Assembly: GCA_963778525.1 (NCBI GenBank)
Contig: CAVZUJ010000001.1
Coordinates: 1,302,001-1,366,000, forward strand
DNA length: 64,000 bases
Source of the DNA: Schlegelella_A sp963778525
GTDB lineage: Bacteria > Pseudomonadota > Gammaproteobacteria > Burkholderiales > Burkholderiaceae_C
Direction of reading: 5' to 3'
Of the stretch, positions 27,035-35,832 are shown in pieces. The notes under the pieces are model-generated. The model did not search any database. It worked only from the letters and a program-made list of their open reading frames with translations, and was not told where the DNA came from. How positions within the stretch are numbered: the stretch's first letter is position 1; each line of letters opens with the position of its first letter. The translations under genes and the position numbers were made by a program.

Positions 27035-28372
27035 CTACGCGCGAATGGCCCAGAACTCGAGCTCCAGGCCGGGGAACTCGCCGGCGATGTGCATCGCCAG
27101 GCCGCCTGAAGCCTCGAGCTGTTTCCACAGCTCGTTATTGCGCGTGTCGAGCTCGAAGTAGTTGAAGCCGGCGTGATAGGGGATCTGGCGCGGGGCGACC
27201 GGCAGCGGCCGCATCGTGACACCGGGCAGTTGCAGATTGACGAGGTCGCGGATGCGCTCGACCGGGCCGATCTTCACCTGCGTCGGGAAGCGCGCACGCA
27301 AGGCCTCGCCAGGAATCTGCGCCGCGACCGCGAGCACGAACTGGGCGTTGCGCTGCAGCTCCTTGTCGCCGATGATCGCGACCCGAATGCCGTACTTGCG
27401 ATCCTGCAGCTCGATCGGAATCGCGGTCTGTTCCATGACCATCGAGAGCGACTGGCGCAGATCGTCGATGACGGCGCGAAAGCAGCGCTGCAAGTCGTCG
27501 TGCAGGTACTCGGGGAAAGGCGGCGGCCGACGCTTCTCGCGAAACGTCGCCAGGTCGCCGGCCAGGCTGAGACAGGCGGCGTAGAGCACTTCCGGATGCA
27601 GCACCGAACGTTGCTGCAACTGCATGAAGAGCGGCTGCGAGCGGTTCACGGCCTCGAGCAGAAGAAAATCGGCGATCTCGGCGACGCCACCGCGCCCCGG
27701 CTGCGACAAACGCGCCGCGAGCGCCTCGCCGCGCTGGTGCAGCAAGCCGCACAGCTCGCGCACGTAGCCGTCGAGAATAGAGTTGCCTTGCGCATGCAGC
27801 ATCGGCGGAATGTATTGGGCGTCGAGGACGAGCTTGTTGTCGGCTCGCCGCTCGACGACGCGAGCGATGCCGAGGGTTGCGTAGCCTTCGCCGGTGTCAC
27901 GCTCGAGCATCAGGCGCAGATTGACGCGCCCGATCTGGATCGCGGTGTCGCGATCGACGTTGGTATTGCTGTCGCCGACTTCAATCTCGGCCACGCGATA
28001 GCGCGGCCCCATCGACCCGGCAGCCTGCTCGGCATCGGACTCGACGATGCCTGGACGCTGCATGACCAGGGCCAGCACGACCCGCTCGTTGCGCGCGTCC
28101 ATCGGCAGATCGAGGGCCGCCGGCGCGGCATCGTTGCCTGGAATGGAGAACGCCGTGCCGTCGGGCAACACGCCTTGTGCCGAGTTGACGCTGAGCTTGC
28201 CGAGGGCCAGGGCCGCATCGTCGATCGAGAGCGCGGTGAAGCCCCAAGCGTGCCCCACGGTCGCAGCCAGGCGCTGACGCAGTTGGTATTCGGCGTAGCG
28301 GTCGTGCTGCTGGAAGTGCTGGGGCTGGAGGAACATCCCCTCGGTCCAGACCACCTTGTTGTGCCAGGTCAT
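27035..28372 (-). CDS. tssK: T6SS baseplate protein TssK
   Basis: A 445-residue baseplate adaptor that connects the TssEFG wedge to the TssM/TssL membrane complex. The opening WTEGMFLQPQHFQQHDRY is the signature of the family, and FLLLEAVNRSQPLF plus the C-terminal YHAGFNYFELD are also conserved. ATG at 28372 is chosen because it gives the family start; longer in-frame extension upstream has no conserved sequence. It begins the second T6SS block and is divergent from the ompA-like gene. Confidence 0.95.
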   Translation of the reverse strand: MTWHNKVVWTEGMFLQPQHFQQHDRYAEYQLRQRLAATVGHAWGFTALSIDDAALALGKLSVNSAQGVLPDGTAFSIPGNDAAPAALDLPMDARNERVVLALVMQRPGIVESDAEQAAGSMGPRYRVAEIEVGDSNTNVDRDTAIQIGRVNLRLMLERDTGEGYATLGIARVVERRADNKLVLDAQYIPPMLHAQGNSILDGYVRELCGLLHQRGEALAARLSQPGRGGVAEIADFLLLEAVNRSQPLFMQLQQRSVLHPEVLYAACLSLAGDLATFREKRRPPPFPEYLHDDLQRCFRAVIDDLRQSLSMVMEQTAIPIELQDRKYGIRVAIIGDKELQRNAQFVLAVAAQIPGEALRARFPTQVKIGPVERIRDLVNLQLPGVTMRPLPVAPRQIPYHAGFNYFELDTRNNELWKQLEASGGLAMHIAGEFPGLELEFWAIRA

Positions 28373-28724
28373 AGCGATTCGCGTGAACTGTGACTTCCCT
28401 TGCGACTGCCAATCGGCGAAGCCGAGGCCGCTCTTCTTGATGCAGCTTCCTCGCGCGGCAACTTGCGCCGACGCCAGAGGGCAGCATCGCACTTTACTTG
28501 AATGCGCTCCGCCTCGAAACAGAATCTGCCGATGTCGCGAACAAGACCACGATAGCCGCGGCCGCCTGTCGTGCGTCCCTACTTCTCGGGAGTGACGAAG
28601 CCGCGAAAATCGCTATGATCGCCCGGCTATCGCAACCGCTGCGAATACGCTGGTTGCACTGGCGCGGTTGCGCCCGATCTCCCTGCTGCCGCGCATCCTT
28701 CTTTGAATGTTCGAGGAGTGCAAG
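28373..28724. promoter_or_regulatory. Divergent intergenic region between tssK and ompA-like gene
   Basis: 352 bp without a supported gene. For the plus strand, GTGACG (28592-28597) and TATGAT (28614-28619) at 16-bp spacing form a plausible promoter about 105 bp before the ompA-like start. No convincing promoter was seen for tssK. The stretch just upstream of tssK is open in the tssK frame but shows no conserved sequence. Confidence 0.45.
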
Positions 28725-29282
28725 ATGAAGCTTGAGCTGACCTGGGGCCGCATCGGCCTCGCTGCTGTTGTCGCGGCGGCTTTCGCGGCGCCGGCCTTCG
28801 CGCAACTGGCCGGCCAGCCCATCGACGTCGGGTCGCAGGTACCTGATGCCGCCTCCATCAAGGACGGCCTGTTCCCCGAGGATGCCTGCAAGGAGCTCGA
28901 GGCGAGCGGCTTCAAGTGCATGGGCCTGAAGCCCGCCATTCACTATTCACTGCCGGCCTCGTCGTTCAAGGTCGGCTCCGCGGAGTTGCCTGAACTGCTG
29001 AAGAAGCAGCTCGACGTCTTCGCCGAAGTGCTGCGCGGCAAGAAAGGCAGCGGCAGCGAGGTTCGGGTGGTCGGCCACGCCGATGCTTCCGGAACGCCTG
29101 AACAAAACCAGCAGCTTTCGGTCAAGCGGGCCGAGGCGGTGAAGGAATATCTGGTGCAAAAGGGCGCCGACCCGAGCATGCTTGTCGTCGTCGGCCTGGG
29201 CTCGAACGACCTGGCCAACCCGGCCAATCCGACCGCCGCCGAGAACCGCCGCGTCGAGATCGGCAGGCAAGCGAAGAAGTAG
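28725..29282 (+). CDS. Periplasmic OmpA-family protein
   Basis: A 185-residue exported protein. The signal peptide spans residues 1-27 with cleavage after AFA; there is no lipobox cysteine, so it is not a lipoprotein. The C-terminal ~110 residues form an OmpA-type peptidoglycan-binding domain (VVGHADASGTPEQNQQLSVKRA, quoted in part, and NRRVEIGRQ). The ribosome site GAGGAG lies 7 bp before ATG 28725. It is the only plus-strand gene within the T6SS locus and ends at a strong terminator. A wall-anchoring role for the secretion complex is possible but unproven. Confidence 0.82.
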   Translation: MKLELTWGRIGLAAVVAAAFAAPAFAQLAGQPIDVGSQVPDAASIKDGLFPEDACKELEASGFKCMGLKPAIHYSLPASSFKVGSAELPELLKKQLDVFAEVLRGKKGSGSEVRVVGHADASGTPEQNQQLSVKRAEAVKEYLVQKGADPSMLVVVGLGSNDLANPANPTAAENRRVEIGRQAKK

Positions 29283-29306
29283 CGCGTCGTCGCTGTCCAC
29301 CGAGCC

Positions 29307-29333
29307 AAACGGCCGGGCTTGCCCGGCCGTTTT
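29307..29333 (+). terminator. Rho-independent terminator after the ompA-like gene
   Basis: An 11-bp perfect stem AAACGGCCGGG / CCCGGCCGTTT with loop CTTG and a following T, 24 bp past the stop. Its AAA start on the other strand could also help stop transcripts coming from the PAAR-like gene (stop at 29350), so it may work in both directions. Confidence 0.88.
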
Positions 29334-29349
29334 GCTTGGTGCGCGCCGA

Positions 29350-29756
29350 TCAGGGAATCTGCTCTGTGGCCTGACCGGCGAAGTTGATCTTGATGACACC
29401 GCCCCACATGCACATCAGGGTCGACGAATCGTCGAGCGCCGGCATGTTGGCCAGCATCATCGTCGGCGCTCCCGGTACCCAGGGCGCAGTGGTGTTGGGA
29501 ACGCAGGGCATCGGCGTGAGGGTAAACACCCCGAGCGCGGCCGCGGTCGCCGCAGCGGTGGCGTCGAACCGTGGGATTGGCCAGGCTGGTGCACATCGCC
29601 GAACGGCATGATATTGACCATCGGCTTGTTGTCCATGATGTTGGCCGCCGGCACGAACGTGGTGAGCATCTTGTTGGCGGGCAGCACCACCATGCTGCTC
29701 GGTGCCACGCCAAAGCTGCATTGCAGCAAGGCGCCCATGCAAACGTGATTCGGCAT
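29350..29756 (-). CDS. PAAR-like (DUF4280) spike protein, frameshifted
   Basis: About 135 residues when restored. From ATG 29756: MPNHVCMGALLQCSFG, then MVVLPANKM and NIMDNKPMVNIMPFG. Two indels near 29605 and 29570 shift the frame, after which TAAALGVFTLTPMPC, APWVPGAPTMMLANMPALD and CMWGGVIKI complete a DUF4280 protein. These cysteine-rich, PAAR-like proteins are thought to cap the VgrG spike. It follows pppA by 16 bp and lies far from vgrG (6 kb). The family assignment is from recognised pattern; restoration is my reading. Confidence 0.75.
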
Positions 29757-29772
29757 CTCGGCTCCTTTCGAA

Positions 29773-30534
29773 TCAGGGCCCGGGCTCGCTGACCCAGACC
29801 GCGAGCGCAGTGAAGTTGTCGTGCCGCGGCTTGTGCGATGCGCCGTGCAGCACGTTCTGCTCGAGCTCGTGCAGCCAGGCATGCGGACTGACCGCTTGTG
29901 CCAGCGCAGCTTCCATCTGCGCGTCTTCGACGTATTCCCACATGCCATCGGTGCAGAGGAGAAAGACGTCGCCCGCTTCGACCGTCCAAGGCGGCGCCGA
30001 CACGCTGACCTGAAGATCTTCTTCGCCGACACCGAGCGCGGAGAGCAGTTCGCTTCTTTGCGGATGCGAGCGCATGTCCTCGGCAGCCAGCATGCCGCCG
30101 TCGACGAGCGACTGCACGAGGCTGTGGTCGCGCGTGCGGGCCGCCATCCGCCCGCCGCGGAAGACGTAGAGACGCGAGTCGCCGCAGTGGCCCCACGAGG
30201 CGACGTTGCCCTCGAGGTCGATGAAGAGGGCGACGACCGTGCTGTGCATGTTCTGCAGGGAGCGATCGTCGGCGCGATGCTGGATGATCGAGCGATTGGT
30301 CTGCACGATCATCTGCTGGATGGCATCGCCGCTGCCTTCCGGCGAGGCTGCAAAGGCGCCGAGGATGAACTGGACGGCGAGCTTCGAAGCCTTGTCGCCG
30401 CCGCCATGGCCGCCGGCGCCGTCGGCGACCACGCAGCAGAGATGGCTGTCGGAGTGCCAATGGCCGCAGGCGTCTTCGTTGTAGTTGCGGCCGCCGCGGC
30501 GCGAAAGGGTCGCCAGTTCCATCTGCACGATCAA
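29773..30534 (-). CDS. pppA: T6SS-associated PP2C-type phosphatase
   Basis: A 253-residue PPM-family Ser/Thr phosphatase. Metal-binding aspartates are in RNYNEDACG, VADGAGGHGGG, LLCTDGMWEY and PRHDNFTALAV, so all expected motifs are present. In studied systems PppA dephosphorylates the FHA protein and opposes PpkA. Here it sits directly between tagH (the FHA protein) and the PAAR-like gene, with ppkA 8.6 kb away in the second block. Confidence 0.93.
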   Translation of the reverse strand: MIVQMELATLSRRGGRNYNEDACGHWHSDSHLCCVVADGAGGHGGGDKASKLAVQFILGAFAASPEGSGDAIQQMIVQTNRSIIQHRADDRSLQNMHSTVVALFIDLEGNVASWGHCGDSRLYVFRGGRMAARTRDHSLVQSLVDGGMLAAEDMRSHPQRSELLSALGVGEEDLQVSVSAPPWTVEAGDVFLLCTDGMWEYVEDAQMEAALAQAVSPHAWLHELEQNVLHGASHKPRHDNFTALAVWVSEPGP

Positions 30535-30565
30535 CGCTCCTCACCACCGTTGCAGCGCACCTCGA

Positions 30566-32588
30566 TCATGGCCGATCCTTGGCCAACTGGTCGATGTACT
30601 CGTTGTAGGCGCGCAGGAATTCCTTGCCGAAAAGTTCATGGAAGTCGTCCGTAGCTTCGGACGAAATCTGCCCGTAGAGCTCGGTGAAGACATCCCACAT
30701 GCGGGCTTTGCGCTTGGCCGGAAGAATCGAAGCCAGGATCGATGTCTCCGTCAGCTTGGATTCGAGGGTCGCCGGGTCGAAGCGCTTGAGAATGCCCTCG
30801 AGCGCGGCACGCATGCCCGCAAGGAAACCGAATTGATGCGCACGCAGGTCGTCGTAGGCATCGCGCATCGCCTTGTCGGGCTCCATGAAGCCGCGCGCCG
30901 GCGGGCTGAGGAGATGCCCGAGCGCAACTTCGGCTGAAGGCGAGAACTTGAGCGGGTTGTTCTCCCGCGAGACGATCATCGTCACCTCGGCGCGAATCTC
31001 GCGCTTGAGGGCGGCGCGCGCCACCAGCAGATCGACCGTGCCGCGCGTGGCCTCGTGAACGAGACGACCCATCAGGCGCATCAGCGTCGGCGTCAAGACC
31101 AGCGTTTCGGGCGGCAGGTTGTGCACCGCAAGGCCCTCGCGCAGCGCCGCGGTCAGTGCCGCGATGTCGGCGCTTTCTGCAGGAACCGGTCGAGCTGGCG
31201 CGCTGGCCGGAGCATGGGCACCCTCGGGCGCGCGCCACGCCGGCGTGCCGGCGGGCGTAGCTTGCGGCGGCCGCGGCTGGGGTGGCGGCGGCGCGGCCAT
31301 CGCCGGTGCAGCGACCCGCGCGGGCGCCGCTTGTGCCGGCACAGGCGCCGGCGCTGATTCCGATGCGGCAGACGAGGCCGCGAAGTCGAGTGAAAGGTCC
31401 AGCATGTCGTCCGGGATGAGAGGAGCCACATTCGACTCCGCCGGCGGATTTCGGTCGGATGATGGTGCGGCTCTCGCCCGAGGGATCGTTCCACGACAGG
31501 ACCGATCCCGGCGGGGCCATCGATTCGGCTGCCCGAGGCGCGGCACTGCGCTGCACGGGAGCGCCCGGCGCTCCAGCGAATCCGGACGTGAACGTCTGGG
31601 TCGGCGGAATCGGCATCGCCGGCGGCGCCTGGTAGGCCGGGCGCGGGCGCGGCCTGCGGGCGGCCGGCGCCGGCCGTCGGAACCATCGGCGGCAGCATGA
31701 AGGGCGTGGACAGTTCGGACGTCGTGTCGGCGGCCGCCGTGGCGCTGCCGCGGGTCATGCTGTTGAGCGACTTCAGCGGGTCGGCATGCGCTGCCATGTT
31801 CGGCTGCGCTGCTGCCTGGTTGAGCACCGAGCCGGCCAACGGGTCACTTGCCCGCGCTCGCAGAGCCGAGTCCGAACAAGGCATCGAGCGAATCGCCGCC
31901 GCCAGCCGCCACCGCCGGATCCGAATTCCGGAATCAGCGCCTCGGCACGGCCGCCGACGTCGAGACCGAAATTGCTGTTGGCGCCGCCGGGTGACTGTCC
32001 GAGCGAGCGCGCGAAGTCATTGTTCGACGCCGGCGCCGGCGCGTCCGGTGCAAACGGATCCCAGTCGGAGGGAATGCCGCCGCCGATCGCAGCCGACGGC
32101 GGCGCGCTCGGCGCCGGCGCATAGGCCGGTGCGGGCGCGACGCGGCGGTGCGCCGAAGCCGGCGAGCGGGTCGGCGAACGGCGCGCCGCCGCCGGCGGCG
32201 CGCGACCTGCCATCGGTGCCGACGACGCAAGGCCGGCAAAGTCGGCGAAAGGATCGGGAGCTGCCGCGCCCGGGCTCGCGCTCGCCGCCTCGACGCGCAT
32301 GGCGTAGCCACCGATCTGGAGCTCGTCGCCGGCCTGGATCAGCGCTTCCTGGCCATTGCCCAGCGGCCGGCCGTTGACCGAGATCGGATTGCTGCCACGA
32401 TCGACGATGGCGTAACGCCCGTTGCGAAACACCACCTGCGCGTGGACGCGCGAGATCGTGCGTTCCGGATCGGGCAGCACGAGCTGGTTGTTCTCGGCAC
32501 GGCCGATGTTGCCGCCCAGCTCGTCGAAGTGGCCGGTAAGCGGCGCCGTCGAAGTACCGTTGTACGAGGTCACGCTGATGCTGATCAC
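30566..32588 (-). CDS. tagH: T6SS FHA-domain protein TagH/Fha (several frameshifts)
   Basis: About 674 residues when restored. The GTG start at 32588 opens a forkhead-associated domain (NIGRAENNQLVLPDPERTIS in part, RVHAQV, YAIVDRGSNPISVNG), which binds phosphothreonine. A long Ala/Pro/Gly-rich linker follows, and the C-terminal ~200 residues are the TagH domain (LMGRLVHEATRGTVDLL, NNPLKFSPSAEVAL, FHELFGKEFLRAYNEY). The frame changes at least three times between about 31,850 and 31,420, all in the linker. It is the likely substrate of PpkA and PppA. Confidence 0.85.
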
Positions 32589-32642
32589 GACACCTTCACT
32601 CCCGCTCCGGCGCCGCCGCCCCACCCCGCGGCGGCGAGACGT

Positions 32643-33427
32643 TCAACGCAGCACATAGATTCTTCCCTCGACCATCGCGACACGTATCGGCCATGCATGA
32701 TCGCCGAGCTCCGGTGCCTCGTTTTGCGTCCGCAACGCGGCACCGCCCGTCGGCGTCAGACACTCGATCAGGCGGCCGTCGATGAGTGGACGCAGCACGA
32801 GCTCGGCGGCGATCGGCGGCGGCACCTTCAATGCTTTCGCAGCATACAGCCGCTGCAGATGGTCGCGAAAGCGCTGCATGCCGAAGTTGGCGTCGGTCTG
32901 ATAGGCCAGCGCCAACTCGTCGAAACGCAGCTTCGACGCCGCGACCAGCGGCTCGGGATTGCCGCGGCCGAGCTCGACCGCGACGTTCTGCAGGAACTCG
33001 AGCACGGTGCGCTGCACCGAGGCGTTGATGGCGATCGGCGGCGCATCGAGCCAGCGCCAGCGCGGGAAATTGACTGGCAGCTCGACGTCGCGACTGTGCG
33101 TCGACGGCGCGTCGAAGGCTTTGCCCTCGGCCGTGGTCCATTCGACAACACCGAGCACGCGGCGCCCGGATCGGCCGGCGATTGCCCCTGGCGGACCAGG
33201 ACCAGCCGCGCCCGCGCCCAGGTCGGGCCGATCGCGATGCGGGGCTGACTCGGCGCCGTTGAGCCCGCCGGCCCCGGGCCGATCACGAGCGACAACTGAT
33301 TGCGCCCGGCCAGGGTGTACTCGTGCACGGCCAGGCTGCTGCTGCCTCCGGCCGCGCCGAGCGTCGCCACCGGCATGCCGTTGAGATGCGCCTCCACCGC
33401 GCAGCCGCCGGCCGCCAGCTCGAGCAT
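32643..33427 (-). CDS. Unrecognised T6SS-locus protein A (frameshifted)
   Basis: About 261 residues when restored, from ATG 33427 to the stop at 32643. The N-terminal half is beta-rich (CAVEAHLNGMPVATL, AVHEYTLAGRNQLSLVIGPG, resembling a small carbohydrate-binding-like sandwich). The C-terminal half is helical (VQRTVLEFLQNVAVEL, FGMQRFRDHLQRLY). One or more indels near 33,180 join the two frames. The start shares a base with the stop of the preceding gene (TGATG). Its place after vgrG, DUF4123 adaptor and unknown B makes it a possible cargo, immunity or accessory protein. No known toxin motif was seen. Confidence 0.5.
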
Positions 33428-35270
33428 CAGGAGACGTTCCAGGGCCACTGCCGGCACTCCACTCGACCAGGACCAGTACGGCCGGAAAGATCTTGCGCGT
33501 CTCGCGCGCGCCGCCGAGCAGCGGGTCGGACGTTTCGACGACGATCTGCCACCGGTTCGACGCGCAGGTCGAAGAACCATTGTGGCCGCCGCCATCGGCC
33601 GCGGCCGCAATCCGCACTCGCCGACCAGCGCGCCGGTGATCGGCACGGTCCGGCGGCGGCGCCGAGCGTCGACGGCTCGGCGCCGGCGAGCGGCTCGATC
33701 TCGAGCGTGAACGGAAATCGCCAGATGCGTTGCGCCGATTTCAGGTCCTGGCCTTCCGGAGCTTCGGCGCCGAGCTGCGCGATGTCATCCTCAACTCGCT
33801 GCGGCCCTTGCAATGGAGCCGGATGCGCGAGCGGCTCGGCGCCTTCGACGAGCTCGCCCGAAAGCCGCAGCTCGATCGACAACGCCAGCAGGTCGAGCAC
33901 GCCTTGCGTGCGCATCAGCACCGTCGACGCCGATGTGCCGGACGCCAGCCCCAGGTGAGTCCGGCCTGGCCCACGAGCGGCGATGCCTCGACTTCGAGAT
34001 GCGTGCGCCTGCTTGTCGAGCACGCGGACCCATTCGTTGAAGAGTCGCTCCATGCCGGCGCGAAACACGCCGTGCAGGCCGACCCAGGAGGCTTGCCAGG
34101 CTTGGCCGGCGAGGCCGGCGCGCCGTCGCTGCTCGAGCCTGCAGGTTGCGGCGGCGCCGGCGCGGCTATCGGCCGGCGCGGGCCAGAGCATGGGCTGCCA
34201 GGCGGCGTGGCGCACCTCGAGCAGCCACTGCGTCGCCGGATACACGAGTACCCGCAGGCCGACATCGCCGAACGGAGCGCCGGCGTCGCGCAGGCCGCAG
34301 CTCGATATCTGGATCGTCTGCAGATCGAAAGGCGCTTCGGCGGCGATCCCGGCGCCGCGACACCGGGCTCCGGCGCTGCCGGCGCCGGCGCATAGAGGGC
34401 GAGGCTGAGGCGCGTGCGTCGCGTCCTTTCCAGGCCAATCTGCCGGAGGCAGCCATATGCACGACTTCGGGATGAACGCGCGGGTCGCAGACGGCCACGG
34501 TCTCGACACGCAGATTCAAACGCGCCGGCGGTCCGCCCGCAGCGCGTGGCTGGTCACCGCCAACTCAACCGGCACTTCGGGCGCGCGCGTCCATTTGACC
34601 GGGGCTCGTCGGCAAGCGGCACGGCGAATGCGCTGCCAGCCGTTGGCCGCGTGGCGGTACTCCTGCTGGTCTCGGCCTCCGCGACCATCATGTCGATCGT
34701 GCCGAGTCGCAGGCCTTGACCGCGGCGCGGCCGGCTCGACCTGCGGGAACACCGAACGTGCCGCCGACAGAGGCCCGATGCGGGCGTCGACGCCGGCCAG
34801 CGCGGTCTCGAACTGGGCGCGTGGTCAGGACCGGCGCCGCGCCAGGCCGCCGCGCCCGGCTCGCGGCCGCGGCTGCGAGCTGGCGCAGCTCGTCGGCGCG
34901 TGCGATGTGCAAGCTGGTGCAGCTTCAGCGCCGAGCCGCGCTTCGGGAATCCGACAGAATCTCGCCGCCCAGGCGAACGCCGGCTTGGCGTCGAATGCCG
35001 GGCCCCAGATACACCACAGGCTGGCGTAGCGAGCCAGGTCGCGAGGATCGACGCAGGCCATGCTTTCGTCCCTGCTGGACGGCGGCTTCGACGAATGCCG
35101 GCCAGCGATCCTGCAGCCGTTCGGTCAAGCGCCGGCCAGGTCTCGGCAAGGACGCCGCTGATGCTTGCGGCATGGCGCTTCAGCGTCAGCTGTTCGAGCG
35201 CTCGAATTGTTCCAGCGAGAGTCTCAGCGCGCAGCCTCGCGACGAGCGCTTCATGCGGGCAGGCGCGCAT
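33427..35270 (-). CDS. Unrecognised T6SS-locus protein B, ~614 residues (many frameshifts)
   Basis: Both ends are well defined: ATG 35270 overlaps the DUF4123 stop, and the stop at 33427 overlaps the next start, each as TGATG. Between them, coding-quality pieces alternate between the three minus frames: a helical N-terminus (ALVARLRAETLAGTIRALEQ), RKHG with MACVDPRDLARYASLWCIWGP, then a beta-rich part (PVELAVTSHALRADRRR, LRVETVAVCDPRVHPEVVH, WLLEVRHAAWQPMLWP, LLALSIELRLSGELVEG, VVETSDPLLGGARETR). I could not assign a family. Being the gene immediately after a DUF4123 adaptor, it holds the position usually taken by a T6SS cargo effector. Confidence 0.5.
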
Positions 35271-35806
35271 CAGCGGCCGGACGTCGGTGGCCAGCACGCC
35301 TTCTCCATCGCAGCCAGCTCCAGGCGTCGGCGGCTCGGCGATGACGATCGCCTGGTCCAGGCAGCGAAGAATTCGTCGAGCTGGCCGGCCAGCAGCATCG
35401 GCAAGGCGCGCGCAGCACATCGGGGTCGTACCAGCGCCAGGCGCGACCGGTCGCCGTCGGGCAGTGATGACTTCGCCGATCGAGCGGCAGTGCTCGCGCA
35501 TCTGCAGCAGCGGCGGCCCGAGACGGCGAGCACGCCCCAGCCCGGGTAGGTGGGCGTGGCTTCGTCGAGCAGCCAGTCGGTGAACGGCGAGCTTGGCGCT
35601 TCAGCTCGGCGAGATAGGCGCGCGCTCGCCGCCGCCTCCGCCTCAGCGCCCCGCGCTGCAGGCAGTCCCAGCCGGCCACTTCGGCCGCCCTTGAGCTTCT
35701 CGGCGATGCCCGGAACGACCAGGCCGTCGATCACCGCATGAACGCGACCGCCCTGCCGGGCCCAGAGCGAGGCGCGCAGCTGGGCCGGCGAAAACGCGGT
35801 GCTCAT
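35270..35806 (-). CDS. DUF4123 effector-adaptor protein (frameshifted)
   Basis: About 178 residues. From ATG 35806 the frame gives AVIDGLVVPGIAEKL; other frames then supply SPFTDWLLDEATPTYPGWGVLAVSG, RRPVALR/RWYDPDVLR-like pieces and LPMLLAGQLDEFFAAW. Together these follow the DUF4123 pattern (N-terminal beta strand, FTDWLL, WGV, YDP-R). DUF4123 proteins are chaperones that load cargo effectors onto a cognate VgrG, and this gene starts 27 bp after the vgrG stop. Several indels break it, but start and stop frames agree, and the stop overlaps the next ATG. Confidence 0.68.
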   Translation of the reverse strand: MSTAFSPAQLRASLWARQGGRVHAVIDGLVVPGIAEKLKGGRSGRLGLPAARGAEAEAAASARLSRRAEAPSSPFTDWLLDEATPTYPGWGVLAVSGRRCCRCASTAARSAKSSLPDGDRSRLALVRPRCAARALPMLLAGQLDEFFAAWTRRSSSPSRRRLELAAMEKACWPPTSGR

Positions 35807-35832
35807 CGGGCGCGAAGAACCGGCTCGGAGAA

